Shown here: positions 34,056-44,300 of the stretch, in pieces | Layout of the letters: each line of letters starts with the position of its first letter | How positions within the stretch are numbered: position 1 is the first letter of the stretch | Assembly (NCBI GenBank): GCA_037443785.1 | Contig: JBBINR010000002.1 | Location: forward strand, 1-64,000 | Length of the DNA: 64,000 nucleotides | Source of the DNA: JAQUOA01 sp037443785 | Lineage (GTDB): Bacteria > Bacteroidota > Ignavibacteria > UBA10030 > UBA8401 | Reading direction: 5' to 3' | Notes under the pieces: generated by a model | What the model was told of the DNA's origin: nothing | Database searches by the model: none | Seen by the model: only the letters and a program-made list of their open reading frames with translations | Program-made: the position numbers and the translations under genes

Positions 34056-37000
34056 CTATATCGCATTTTCAGCTTCAGGAATTTTGATGATGCTAGGGAC
34101 CTTTTCTGCTTCTGTATTTTTTTCTTTTGAAAAGAATGTGTACATCGCCGGTATAACAAATAACGTCAATACAAGCGAGAAGAATAATCCTCCGATCACC
34201 ACGATGCCCATTGATACGCGGCTCTTTGCACTGCCTCCGAGTGCAAGGGCAATCGGAAGCGCGCCAAGCATTGTTGCAAGGGATGTCATTAAGATTGGAC
34301 GGAAGCGGGCAGTAGCAGCAAACTGTGCGGCCTCGAGCAATTTCATTCCTTTTTCTTTTTGCTGGTTCGCAAATTCCACAATCAAAATTCCATTCTTCGT
34401 TACCAAACCAATCAACATAATAATACCGATTTCGCTGAAAATATTAAGCGTCTTTCCCGTGATCCACAGGGAAAGAAGCGCGCCGATAAGTGCAAGAGGG
34501 ACCGTAAGCATGATGGTAAACGGATCCACAAAACTTTCAAACTGTGCAGCGAGCACAAGATAGATTAATACCAACGCAAAGACAAATGCAAAAATAATAT
34601 TGGATGAACTTTCCGCATAATCGCGTGAAGGCCCGCTTAATGCCGTGGTAAACGATTCATCTAAAACTTTTTTTGCAATACGGTCCATTTCGGCAATGCC
34701 GTCGCCAATCGTCTTTCCCGGTGCAAGTCCCGCAGATACCGTTGCCGATTTAAAGCGATTAAAGTGATAATATTGCGGCGGTGCGCTTTGTTCTCTTAGG
34801 GTAACAAGGTTGTCCAATTGAATCAGTTCACCTCGATTGTTCCGTACATACAATGATGTGAGATCAAGCGGTTCGTCCCGATTTGCGCGATCAACCTGGC
34901 CGATCACTTGATACTGGAATCCATTCATCTCAAAATATGAAAACCGTTGTCCGCTGAATGCAAGCTGAAGGGTCTGCGCAATATCGATCACAGAAACGCC
35001 GAGCGTTCGTGCGCGGTCTCGATCGATGGAGAGATCAAGTTGAGGCTTGTTGAATTTCAAATTAACATCGGAGGCTTGAAATACCGAGCTTTTGTTGACT
35101 TCTTCCAAAAAATTTGGAAGAGTTTGGCGGATCTTTTCAAAATTTTGATTTTGTAAAACGTACTGAACAGGAAAGCCCGAACGGGCTCCTCCTCCGCCTG
35201 CGGAAATCGTTTGCTCCTGCAATACAAATAGACGTGCTTCGGTCATCTGCCTTGTTTTTGATGAAAGATAATCGGCGACATCCTGCTGTGAACGTTTGCG
35301 TGCCGATGATTCCGTCAACCGCAAACGGACAAATCCACTGTTTACTGAACCCGCGCCTGCAAATCCTGGAGCGGTAACGCTGAGGGCAACTGATTTTTCA
35401 GGAATTGAATCGTTGACCAATTGCACGACACGGTCTACAAATGAATCGGTATATTCAAACGAAGCACCTTCCGGCGCTGTAATTTGCAACCGCAGTAAAT
35501 TTCTATCATCGAGCGGCGCAAGTTCCGATTGTAACAATGATCCAAGAACAACAATAAGAACCAGAGACGCACCGATCGTCGTTACAGCCAACCAGCGATT
35601 TTTCATCCCCCAGGCAAGCGTCTTGTCGTAAAAATCATTCAATTTTTCAAAATATGGCTCCGTAATTTCGTAGAAGCGGCTATGTTTATGTTTTTTTCTT
35701 AACATTCTCGCATTCAACATCGGCGTGAGTGAAAGAGAAACAAATGCAGAAATCAGCACTGCACCGGCAATGACAACGCCAAATTCCCGGAACAAACGTC
35801 CGACAAAACCTTGCAGAAAAATTACCGGAAGAAAAACGGCCGCAAGCGTAATAGAAGTTGAAATGACAGCAAAGAAAATTTCCTTTGATCCGGTTAATGC
35901 CGCCTGCATCGGCAGCATTCCTTCTTCGACTTTCTTAAAAATATTTTCTGTGACCACAATACCGTCGTCGACAACAAGCCCTGTTGCCAGCACAATGGCA
36001 AGGAGGGTCAATACATTGATAGAAAATCCCATCAGATACATAATAAAGAATGCACCGATCAGCGAAACGGGAATGTCAATCAACGGGCGAAACGCAATGA
36101 TCCAATCGCGGAAAAAAAGGTAGATGATGAGGATAACAAGCGATATTGCAATGATAATCGTTTCCCGAACTTCGGCGACGGATTTTTTGATGAAGAGAGT
36201 GTTGTCGAGTGCGATATCAAGTTTATAATCCGCAGGAAGATCTTTTTTAATTTGCTCCAAACGTTTGTAAAATTCTTTGGCGATCTCAAGATAATTGCTT
36301 CCCGGCTGAGGGACGAGTGCGACGGCAACCATCGGTGTGCCGGATTGTTTCAAAATAGTTTCTTCAACTTCGGGACCGAGATTGGCAAATCCGATATCAC
36401 TGATGCGCACGATCTTTGTTCCATCGGATTTCACGATGAGGTTATTGAAATCATCAACGGTTTTCAATCGTCCTTTCGTGTTCACGATCAACTCGGTCTG
36501 GTTGCCCGAAATTTTGCCGGAAGGAAGCTCCACGTTTTCTTTCGTCAGAGCATTTTTCACGTCAAGCGGAGTCAATCCGTATGCGGCAATCTTTGCCGGA
36601 TTCATCCAAATACGCATCGCATACCGCTTTTGTCCCCAGATTTGCGTTGAACTAACACCGGGAATTGTTTGTAAATTTTGAGCAATCACGTTTTCTGCAA
36701 AATCGCTAAGCTCAAGCTGGTTCTTTGTATCGCTCTGAATGGTGAGAGAAATAATCGCGTCGGAATTTGCATCGCTCTTTGTGACAACGGGAGGCGCATC
36801 AATGTCTTGAGGAAGCTGGCGTTGTGCGCCGGAAACTTTATCACGCACATCGTTTGCTGCAGCCTCAAGGTTTTCATCAAGATTAAATTCAACAGTAATG
36901 CTGCTGACACCCTGGCTGCTTGTAGACGAAATGTTACGAACGCCTGCAATGCCGTTGACCGCTTTTTCCAACGGCTCTGTGATTTGTGATTCGACAACAT

Positions 37001-37169
37001 CGGCATTTGCACCGGTATAACTTGTGCGGACGGAAATCACCGGCGGATCAATGGCGGGATATTCACGCACGCCAAGAAATGTAAAACTGATAGCACCGAA
37101 CAACACGATCGTCAATGACATAACGATTGCAAGGACGGGGCGTTTAATACTTATGGAGGCTAAACTCAT
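34056..37169 (-). CDS. RND efflux pump, HAE1/AcrB-type inner-membrane subunit
   Basis: 1037 residues, the normal length. N-terminal TM1 (RPVLAIVMSLTIVLFGAISF), porter domain repeats (TTVEFN-type motif SSITVEFNLDENLEAA), the TM4 proton relay pair in VVDDGIVVTENIFK, TM10 relay Lys in LIGLVTKNGILIVEFANQQ, and the GxxP-type PILMTSLATMLGALPIAL near the end. The proton-relay Asp pair argues for hydrophobic/amphiphilic efflux and not metal-specific CzcA. It pairs with the adaptor gene upstream; an outer-membrane channel gene is missing locally. Confidence 0.94.
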   Translation of the reverse strand: MSLASISIKRPVLAIVMSLTIVLFGAISFTFLGVREYPAIDPPVISVRTSYTGANADVVESQITEPLEKAVNGIAGVRNISSTSSQGVSSITVEFNLDENLEAAANDVRDKVSGAQRQLPQDIDAPPVVTKSDANSDAIISLTIQSDTKNQLELSDFAENVIAQNLQTIPGVSSTQIWGQKRYAMRIWMNPAKIAAYGLTPLDVKNALTKENVELPSGKISGNQTELIVNTKGRLKTVDDFNNLIVKSDGTKIVRISDIGFANLGPEVEETILKQSGTPMVAVALVPQPGSNYLEIAKEFYKRLEQIKKDLPADYKLDIALDNTLFIKKSVAEVRETIIIAISLVILIIYLFFRDWIIAFRPLIDIPVSLIGAFFIMYLMGFSINVLTLLAIVLATGLVVDDGIVVTENIFKKVEEGMLPMQAALTGSKEIFFAVISTSITLAAVFLPVIFLQGFVGRLFREFGVVIAGAVLISAFVSLSLTPMLNARMLRKKHKHSRFYEITEPYFEKLNDFYDKTLAWGMKNRWLAVTTIGASLVLIVVLGSLLQSELAPLDDRNLLRLQITAPEGASFEYTDSFVDRVVQLVNDSIPEKSVALSVTAPGFAGAGSVNSGFVRLRLTESSARKRSQQDVADYLSSKTRQMTEARLFVLQEQTISAGGGGARSGFPVQYVLQNQNFEKIRQTLPNFLEEVNKSSVFQASDVNLKFNKPQLDLSIDRDRARTLGVSVIDIAQTLQLAFSGQRFSYFEMNGFQYQVIGQVDRANRDEPLDLTSLYVRNNRGELIQLDNLVTLREQSAPPQYYHFNRFKSATVSAGLAPGKTIGDGIAEMDRIAKKVLDESFTTALSGPSRDYAESSSNIIFAFVFALVLIYLVLAAQFESFVDPFTIMLTVPLALIGALLSLWITGKTLNIFSEIGIIMLIGLVTKNGILIVEFANQQKEKGMKLLEAAQFAATARFRPILMTSLATMLGALPIALALGGSAKSRVSMGIVVIGGLFFSLVLTLFVIPAMYTFFSKEKNTEAEKVPSIIKIPEAENAI

Positions 37170-37227
37170 TTTGTTTCCGGAGATAGATCTAACTGAAATC
37201 TACCTTACTCTCAGGCAGTTGATAAAA

Positions 37228-38286
37228 TTATTTTACAACGACGTTGACCAGCATTCCAGGACGTAATTGCATAATTCCCGTTGTAATGACGGTATCACCC
37301 GCAGAGACACCATCGGTAATTTGTATTGATGACGCGAGCCGTATTCCCGTCTTTACGGAAACAGACACAACGGCGCCGTTTTTCCGGACGAAGATTGTCT
37401 GGCCTTTTAAAACAGGAATAATCGATTGAGTAGGAACCATCAAGGCATCCATATTCTTTTTCAGCCGTAATTCAATTTGTACATATGATCCCGGGAAAAT
37501 TTTTTCTGATTCATTGTTGCACAATGCTCTCAGTTGCAGTGTGCGCGTGGCAGTTTCAATTTTTGGTTCAATAGCGTAGAGGGTTCCGGTAAACTGCTGC
37601 TTCGTTTCATTACCGCTGAATTGGACAAGATCTCCAACTGCAACCATATCCATATATTTTTCAGGAATAGAAAAGTCGACTTTTAGCGGGTTTATTTTCT
37701 GGATGGATGCAATGCGTGTTGTTGACGAAACATAGCCTCCTTCGCTGATATACCGAAGACCGATCACGCCGTCAAACGGTGAACGAATTTCTCTCTTCCG
37801 AATCGACGCAATAAGATTTTCGCGGTCTGCTTTAAGTGTATTCACCTGATTTAATGAAATATCATATTGCTCTCGGCTGATGCCATTAATATCGAACAAT
37901 TGTTTTTGCCGCTTTAATTGTTCCGAAGCGAGTTGAATTTGGAGTTCAGTCTTTTTCAGTTGTGCTTGAAGGTCATCATCGTTAATTCGTACAAGCAAAT
38001 CGTTCTTTTTAACATGCCCACCTTCGGTGAACGAAATCTTTTCAATTCGTCCTGCCGCTTCTGCAACCAAGTCAACGGATTCTGACGCAAGCACAGTTCC
38101 GGAAGATCGAACAACGTTGTCTAATTCTTGAGGTTGAACAATAATGCCGTTGACGGTGAGTCTTCCGCCTTTTTCACCGGAACGTTGTAAAACATCAGGC
38201 TGTTTTTTTGAATCACACGAGGGAAGGAAAACAAAAAACAAAAATACTAGGAGTGGAAAAATAACTATATTTTTAGATTTCATCAT
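37228..38286 (-). CDS. RND efflux periplasmic adaptor lipoprotein
   Basis: About 352 residues. I take the ATG pair at 38286/38283 because it yields a compact signal peptide and lipobox LPSC (FFVFLPSCDSKK); the longer frame from 38322 adds a charged stretch. Lipoyl and hairpin elements: RSSGTVLASESVDLVAEAAG, KISFTEGGHVKKNDLLVRIN, a helical hairpin (QLKRQKQLFDINGISREQYD), IRSPFDGVIGLRYISEGGYV. The C-terminal membrane-proximal domain ends in MQLRPGMLVNVVVK. First gene of the run adaptor, pump, sigma, FecR, receptor. Confidence 0.9.
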   Translation of the reverse strand: MMKSKNIVIFPLLVFLFFVFLPSCDSKKQPDVLQRSGEKGGRLTVNGIIVQPQELDNVVRSSGTVLASESVDLVAEAAGRIEKISFTEGGHVKKNDLLVRINDDDLQAQLKKTELQIQLASEQLKRQKQLFDINGISREQYDISLNQVNTLKADRENLIASIRKREIRSPFDGVIGLRYISEGGYVSSTTRIASIQKINPLKVDFSIPEKYMDMVAVGDLVQFSGNETKQQFTGTLYAIEPKIETATRTLQLRALCNNESEKIFPGSYVQIELRLKKNMDALMVPTQSIIPVLKGQTIFVRKNGAVVSVSVKTGIRLASSIQITDGVSAGDTVITTGIMQLRPGMLVNVVVK

Positions 38287-38322
38287 ATCAGTATTTAATT
38301 TTCTCATAATATCAAAAAACAA

Positions 38323-38832
38323 AGTTGAAATTCAAAAGGTTTCTCAACAACACCTGTCGATAAATAAGGATATTATTTCAAAAAATGTATGGGTACAATT
38401 TCAGAGTTTGTTCCCCAACGTGGTTCCGAAAAACCGGTTTCTGAAAAAATACATTAAGAAGATAAAATAAGTGGATCGATTATTAAAGACATTCAGAATT
38501 GGGAATAGTTTAAAATTTTTTCATCACTATTTTTTGCAAGGTTTACATAAGAATAGTATACAATTGTTTATTCGATGATAATTAAAGGTTTGCAGAAACA
38601 ACGCTGACAAAAAAATCAATAACAGAAATTTTAAAAAAGTAACGATTCAATTTTATCTCTGTTCAGAGTAATCATGAAAATATTAAAGATTTAAAATTAG
38701 CTGGCAGAAATGTTTTCAAATTCAATCGTTACCCATGTAAAGCAATTATTCTTAAATATTTCTTGACATTTTTTTCCCTTTTTCCTTATTTATTGCAGAA
38801 TTAGTATTCACTTTAGCAATACGGAGTATAGT
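38323..38832. other. 510-bp divergent intergenic region, AT-rich
   Basis: No gene-like frame of quality found on either strand. It should hold the divergent promoters of the RND operon (leftward) and the lipoprotein gene (rightward). Apart from the rightward promoter candidate listed separately I see no repeat or strong hairpin. Confidence 0.6.
38763..38792 (+). promoter_or_regulatory. Candidate promoter of the His/Asn-rich lipoprotein gene
   Basis: A consensus -35 TTGACA (38763-38768), an 18-base pyrimidine-rich spacer and a weak -10 TATTTA (38787-38792), 41 bp ahead of the GTG start. The -10 is poor, so this is a candidate only. Confidence 0.4.
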
Positions 38833-39459
38833 GTGAAATTATTTGGTATTACACTGCTAGTTGTCGGTTTACTGCTTATAGGGTGTAGCAACAACAATAA
38901 TAATCCAACTTCATCAATTTCCTCTCAAATGTCGGGTCAGGAAGTGTCTCCTATCAAATCGGAATTTGGGATAAAAGCGACAGTACCAACACCAATCCCA
39001 GCGGTAACAATTGTTGCATCGGTTGATACTCTATTTCCTTCAAATGGGACCCTTCAAACTGTAATGTTTACAGGAGCGGTTTCAAATATTCTTCACGCAT
39101 CGTATGTCTTGACAGATGAATACGGCATTGTTTCCTTTGCCGACACCTTATTCAACGGCACATTTGCTGTTTCATTGAGCCTTCCCGCCGTAACAGACTC
39201 TGCTGATCTTAATGGACGGAATTATATATTTACAGTATCCGGGATTGGAACAGCAACGGTGACAGCTTCTGATACAGTTGTTGTTGCTTATCAAGTGCCC
39301 AATAATGGCGGCGGAACTGATGATGATCATGAAGGAGATAGTCACCATGATAATGGAAATCATTATGGTGAGAATGGAAAAGGAAATAACGGACACAATG
39401 GTCATGATGGAAAAGGGAATAAAGAGAACAAACACGACGACAACCGAAAACATCGGTAG
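38833..39459 (+). CDS. Lipoprotein with His/Asp/Asn/Gly-rich tail
   Basis: 208 residues, GTG start after GGAG. Signal peptide with lipobox LIGC (residues about 15-18) followed by SNNNNNPTSS. Residues 50-150 look like a beta-sandwich (VASVDTLFPSNGTLQTVMFT, SFADTLFNGTFAVSLSLP, YIFTVSGIGTATVTASDTVV). From about 155 the tail is a low-complexity run of G, N, H, D, K and E (DDDHEGDSHHDNGNHYGENG and beyond), which suggests metal binding or a hydrophilic stalk. No close family recognised. Confidence 0.75.
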   Translation: MKLFGITLLVVGLLLIGCSNNNNNPTSSISSQMSGQEVSPIKSEFGIKATVPTPIPAVTIVASVDTLFPSNGTLQTVMFTGAVSNILHASYVLTDEYGIVSFADTLFNGTFAVSLSLPAVTDSADLNGRNYIFTVSGIGTATVTASDTVVVAYQVPNNGGGTDDDHEGDSHHDNGNHYGENGKGNNGHNGHDGKGNKENKHDDNRKHR

Positions 39460-39479
39460 TTGTTAAGAGAATTTTAGGG

Positions 39480-39516
39480 GAAGGCGATGTGGAGCGATCT
39501 GCATCGCCTTTTCTGT
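39480..39516 (+). terminator. Intrinsic terminator of the lipoprotein gene
   Basis: AAGGCGATG (39481-39489) pairs with CATCGCCTT, 12-base loop, followed by TTCTGTTTT. Confidence 0.75.
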
Positions 39517-39624
39517 TTTAAAAGTTGAGCCCTTTTATTTATCTGCGTACTTTACACCATCCAAAGCAGCCGCACGCTTCAAAACGAAAATCAATTTGTT
39601 TTGTAATCGACACAGAGGTGATCT

Positions 39625-41274
39625 ATGATAAAAACCATTCACGCACCCACCGGAACAAATATTTCCTGCAAAGGATGGATTCAAGAAGCCGCAATGAGGA
39701 TGTTGATGAACAATCTTGATCCCGAGGTTGCAGAAAAACCGCAGGAGCTCATCGTCTACGGAGGGACAGGTAAAGCGGCTCGTAACTGGAAATGTTTCGA
39801 TTCAATCGTTGACACGCTTCAAAAATTGGAAAATAATGAAACACTGCTTGTGCAATCAGGAAAGCCAGTTGGAATTTTTACAACACATTCCAATGCACCC
39901 CGCGTGTTAATTTCTAACTCAATGCTCGTTCCGAAATGGGCAACATGGGACGAGTTCCGAAGACTTGAAGCATTAGGATTGACGATGTACGGACAAATGA
40001 CCGCCGGCAGTTGGATCTATATTGGATCGCAGGGGATTCTACAAGGTACGTATGAAACATTTGCCGAAGCAGCCCGAAAACATTTTAAAGGAACCCTTGC
40101 AGGAAAGTTTTTACTGACTGCCGGACTCGGAGGCATGGGAGGAGCGCAGCCGTTGGCCGCAACAATGAATGGTGCAGCTTGTCTAGTCATTGAAATCGAC
40201 CAATCGAGAATCGAGAAGCGTTTAAAAACAAAATATCTCGACATTATGTGTGATGATCTTGAAACTGCTCTTGTGATGTTAAAAAATGCAGTAAAGAAAA
40301 AAGAACCGCTCTCCGTCGGACTTCTTGGAAACGCCGCAGATATCGTTCCGAAAATAGCTAAAGGAAATTTCCTTCCCGATATCGTTACCGATCAAACGTC
40401 GGCACACGATCCTTTGAACGGTTATATTCCTGCCGGTCTATCATTTGAGAAAGCATTTGCACTGCGAAAGAAAAATCCAAAGAAATATATTGGAATGTCG
40501 CGTGCTTCTATCGCTGAACATGTGAAAGGATTATTGGCGCTGAAAAAGAAAGGAAAAATTGTTTTTGACTATGGCAACAATATCCGTGGAGAAGCACTGT
40601 CTTTTGGTGTAAAAAATGCTTTCGACATCCCCGGCTTTGTTCCCGAATATATTCGTCCCCTGTTCTGCGACGGGAAAGGTCCATTTCGCTGGGTTGCATT
40701 GTCCGGCGATCCCGAAGATATTTATCGCACCGATCGGGCGGTGCTAGAAGCGTTTCCGCAAAATAAACCGCTCATGAATTGGATCGAGAAAGCGCAAAAA
40801 CATGTAGCGTTTCAAGGACTTCCGGCGCGTATATGCTGGCTCGGCTACGGTGAACGTGCGATGATGGGAAAAATTTTCAACGATCTCGTTCGGAAGGGCG
40901 AAGTAAAAGCACCGATTGTTATTGGGAGAGACCATCTCGATTGCGGAAGCGTTGCCTCGCCAAATCGTGAAACAGAAAAAATGAAAGATGGAAGCGATGC
41001 TATTGCGGATTGGCCAATTCTTGGTGCAATGCTCAACGCCGTCGGAGGTGCAAGCTGGGTGAGTGTTCATCATGGAGGCGGAGTTGGAATTGGAAACTCA
41101 ATTCACAATGGTATGGTGATTGTTTGTGATGGTTCATTGGCATCTGATGAACGACTCCAGCGCGTTCTCACGTACGATCCAGGGATGGGAATTCTCCGCC
41201 ACGCTGACGCAGGGTACTCGCAGGCTATTGAAAATGCAAAAAAATATTCCGTCAAAATTCCGATGATGAAATAA
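39625..41274 (+). CDS. hutU: Urocanate hydratase
   Basis: 549 residues, typical for the family, with GAGGTG ahead of ATG. It converts urocanate to imidazolonepropionate using tightly bound NAD+, the second step of histidine breakdown. Seen: YGGTGKAARNWKCFDSIV, the NAD-loop GLGGMGGAQPLA (167-178), TDQTSAHDPLNGYIP, the catalytic-region Cys C404 in ARICWLGYGERA, and GRDHLDCGSVASPNRETE. Followed in the same direction by a sensor kinase, a Cys mini-protein and hutI, so the pathway's second and third enzymes are here. hutH and the later steps lie elsewhere. Confidence 0.96.
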   Translation: MIKTIHAPTGTNISCKGWIQEAAMRMLMNNLDPEVAEKPQELIVYGGTGKAARNWKCFDSIVDTLQKLENNETLLVQSGKPVGIFTTHSNAPRVLISNSMLVPKWATWDEFRRLEALGLTMYGQMTAGSWIYIGSQGILQGTYETFAEAARKHFKGTLAGKFLLTAGLGGMGGAQPLAATMNGAACLVIEIDQSRIEKRLKTKYLDIMCDDLETALVMLKNAVKKKEPLSVGLLGNAADIVPKIAKGNFLPDIVTDQTSAHDPLNGYIPAGLSFEKAFALRKKNPKKYIGMSRASIAEHVKGLLALKKKGKIVFDYGNNIRGEALSFGVKNAFDIPGFVPEYIRPLFCDGKGPFRWVALSGDPEDIYRTDRAVLEAFPQNKPLMNWIEKAQKHVAFQGLPARICWLGYGERAMMGKIFNDLVRKGEVKAPIVIGRDHLDCGSVASPNRETEKMKDGSDAIADWPILGAMLNAVGGASWVSVHHGGGVGIGNSIHNGMVIVCDGSLASDERLQRVLTYDPGMGILRHADAGYSQAIENAKKYSVKIPMMK

Positions 41275-41325
41275 TCTCATTGTTTTGATTTTCCATTTTA
41301 TTTTCAGTAGGTTCATGTCACTATC

Positions 41326-44300
41326 ATGTCGTCCAATCCTAAAATCAATACCGCTTTTTTCATTAAAATTCTCACCGCATTTATTGTTGCGATAGGTTTG
41401 CTCGCTGGAATCGGGCTTTTTACACTTCAAACGATATTTCGGACGACGGCAAGCAGCGATATGATGATTCATTCGTATAAAGTGAAAGAAAATCTGGAGC
41501 GTGTTTTATCGGAATTAACGCTCGGACAAAGTGAAATCAGAGCATATTACAGTACCGGCAATACTTCATATATCTATTATTACCGGGAACACGTTGATAC
41601 CGTGCGGCATTTTTTTGCTGTTGTTCAAGGCTTACTTGCAGACGATTCGATTCAACAGCATCGTTTAATTATTTTGGATTCTCTGCTCGACGGACGATTC
41701 CTTTTCACGGACAAAAAAATACAGGCAGTCTATTTTCAAGGATACCAGGCTGCTGAAAAAAAATTTCCTACCGAAGCAAGTCAACAGCTCATTCGTTCTA
41801 TCGACAGCATCGTTGTTGCGATGGAAAATCAGGAAGATACGTTCCTTGAGAGAAGACTCACGGAATCACGGTCCCAAATTAAAACCATGCTGATTTTTTT
41901 TAGTGTCGGCGGGATATCGAGTATCGTCATTTTGCTATTTGTATTTCTTTTCTTAAACAGAGAGGTCAATAAACGCACCCTTGCCGAAAATGAAGTTCGG
42001 GAAACCGAAAAACGTTTCTTTAATTTTTTGGAAGCAGTCCCTGCGGGAATTTACATTATTACGGCCGACGGCAAACCGTTCTATCAAAACGAAGAAGCAA
42101 GAAAAATTCTTGGCCAGGATATGATTCCCGATGTTACACCGGAAAATATGACGGAGGTATATCGGGCGTATGTTCAGGGCACCGATACCATTTATCCTGC
42201 TGAAAGACATCCGATCATTCGCGCGTTATACGGTGAACGAGGAAGTGTTTCTGATATCGAAGTGTGGAGAGAAGATCGGGTTGTTCCGTTATTAATTACT
42301 GGCGCGCCGATTTTTGATACGGAGGGAAATCTGCAGTACGCGATGGCGGCATTTGTCGATATCTCCGAACAAAAAAATTCAGAGCAAAAACTCGCCGAAA
42401 GTGAGGAACGGTATCGGCAAATTATAGAATATGCAACGGATATTATTTACCGGACCGATCGCCACGGAAATTTGACCTATGTGAATCCTGTCGGATTGAA
42501 GGTTTTTGGCTACACCGAACAACAAGCAATCGGAATGCATTATACCGACGTCATCTCTGTCAGTGATAAAGAATCCGTGAAGCGTTTTTATCTTCAACAG
42601 GCAGCATCAAAAACTTTACAAACATATCTTGAATTTTCTGCCGTCACTCGCGAAAGCAAAACAATTGTGTTGGGGCAGAATGTCCGTCTCTTCATAAGGA
42701 ATAATGAAATTGAGGGTTTCCTGGTTGTTGCACGCGATGTGACGGGAAAGCGCCAGGCGGAATCGCTGCTTCGTGAAGCAAAAAATGCGGCAGAAGCGGC
42801 AACCCTTGCAAAGTCGCAGTTTCTTGCAACGATGAGTCATGAAATTCGAACGCCGATGAACGGCGTCATCGGAATGACAGATTTATTATTGCAAACGGAA
42901 CTGACGCATGAGCAGCATGAGTACGCGGAGATTATTCGCACAAGCGGTGAGACACTTCTGGCGCTCATCAACGACATTCTTGATTTTTCAAAGATTGAAT
43001 CAGGCCGCCTTGATCTGGAGGAGAGACCGATTGAACTTCAGGGCTTAATCGAAGAATCATTCGATCTTGTTGCTCATCGAGCCATTGAAAAAAATATCGA
43101 CTTGTTGTATCTCATTGATCCCGGAGTCCCTCCGTTTATCGTCGGCGATCCGACGCGATTCCGTCAGATATTGCTGAACCTTACCAACAATGCCATTAAG
43201 TTTACGGAAAAAGGGGAAGTGTTTATCACCGTCACGGCACGTTCGCACAATGCTGCAACAATCGAACTTCAATTTTCCGTTGCCGATACCGGAATAGGCA
43301 TTCCTGCTGATAAAATTGAAAAATTGTTTGTTTCTTTCTCCCAAGTCGATGCTTCGACAACACGAAAATATGGCGGAACCGGACTCGGCCTTGCGATTAC
43401 CAAACGGCTCGTTGAATTAATGGGCGGGACCATCTGGGTGGAAAGTCATGATGGCAAGGGATCAACATTTTATTTTACGGTGAAAGTTCCTCAGGTTAAC
43501 CCGAAAGATGCACCGCCAAGAAAGTATGTACGGGGAAAAATTCCCGAACTGCAGGGAAAGCGCGTTCTGCTTGTTGATGACAATAAAACCAATCTCACCA
43601 TTTTAACAATCCAATGCGAGAATTGGGGAATGCTTCCGCGCGCAACGTCGTCTCAAAAAGAAGCTCTGCAATGGCTGAGCGCAAACGATCCGTTTGATGT
43701 TGCTATCATCGATTTCCATATGCCGGACAAAGATGGCGTGCAATTTGCAAAGGAAATTCGAATGATGAGAGATTCAGCAGTGCTTCCGCTCATTCTTTTT
43801 TCGTCCTCTCTTCGAAGAGATTCCACAGAGAAAAATAGTTCATTATTCTCTGCAACTCTCATGAAGCCATTGAAGCAGGCACAATTGTATTCAACACTGA
43901 TTGATGTAATTGCCGCCTCCTCCACTGTGCAATATAAAAAAACCGTGGAGAAAACTGTCAGCGAAGAAAAAATTTCCGATCAATACCCGCTATCCATCCT
44001 CGTCGCGGAAGATAATATTGTCAATCAAAAATTAGCCCTTCGCTTGCTGCAAAAATTGGGATACCAAGCCGACATTGCTCAGAACGGAAACGACGTTTTA
44101 GAAATGATGACGAAGAAAAAATATAATCTTATTTTTATGGATCTCCACATGCCTGAACTCGACGGGCTTGAGGCGACAAAACAGATCGTGAATTCAACGG
44201 TTCATAATCTTCGTCCAAAGATTATTGCAATGACCGCCGATGCAATGACGGGAGATCGCGAAAAGTGTATCAACGCGGGCATGGATGATTACATCAGCAA

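Noticed and set aside
34056..37169. Heavy-metal (CzcA) assignment for the RND pump
   Set aside because: The proton-relay region reads VVDDGIVVTENIF, as in HAE1 multidrug pumps, and there are no metal-specific neighbours.
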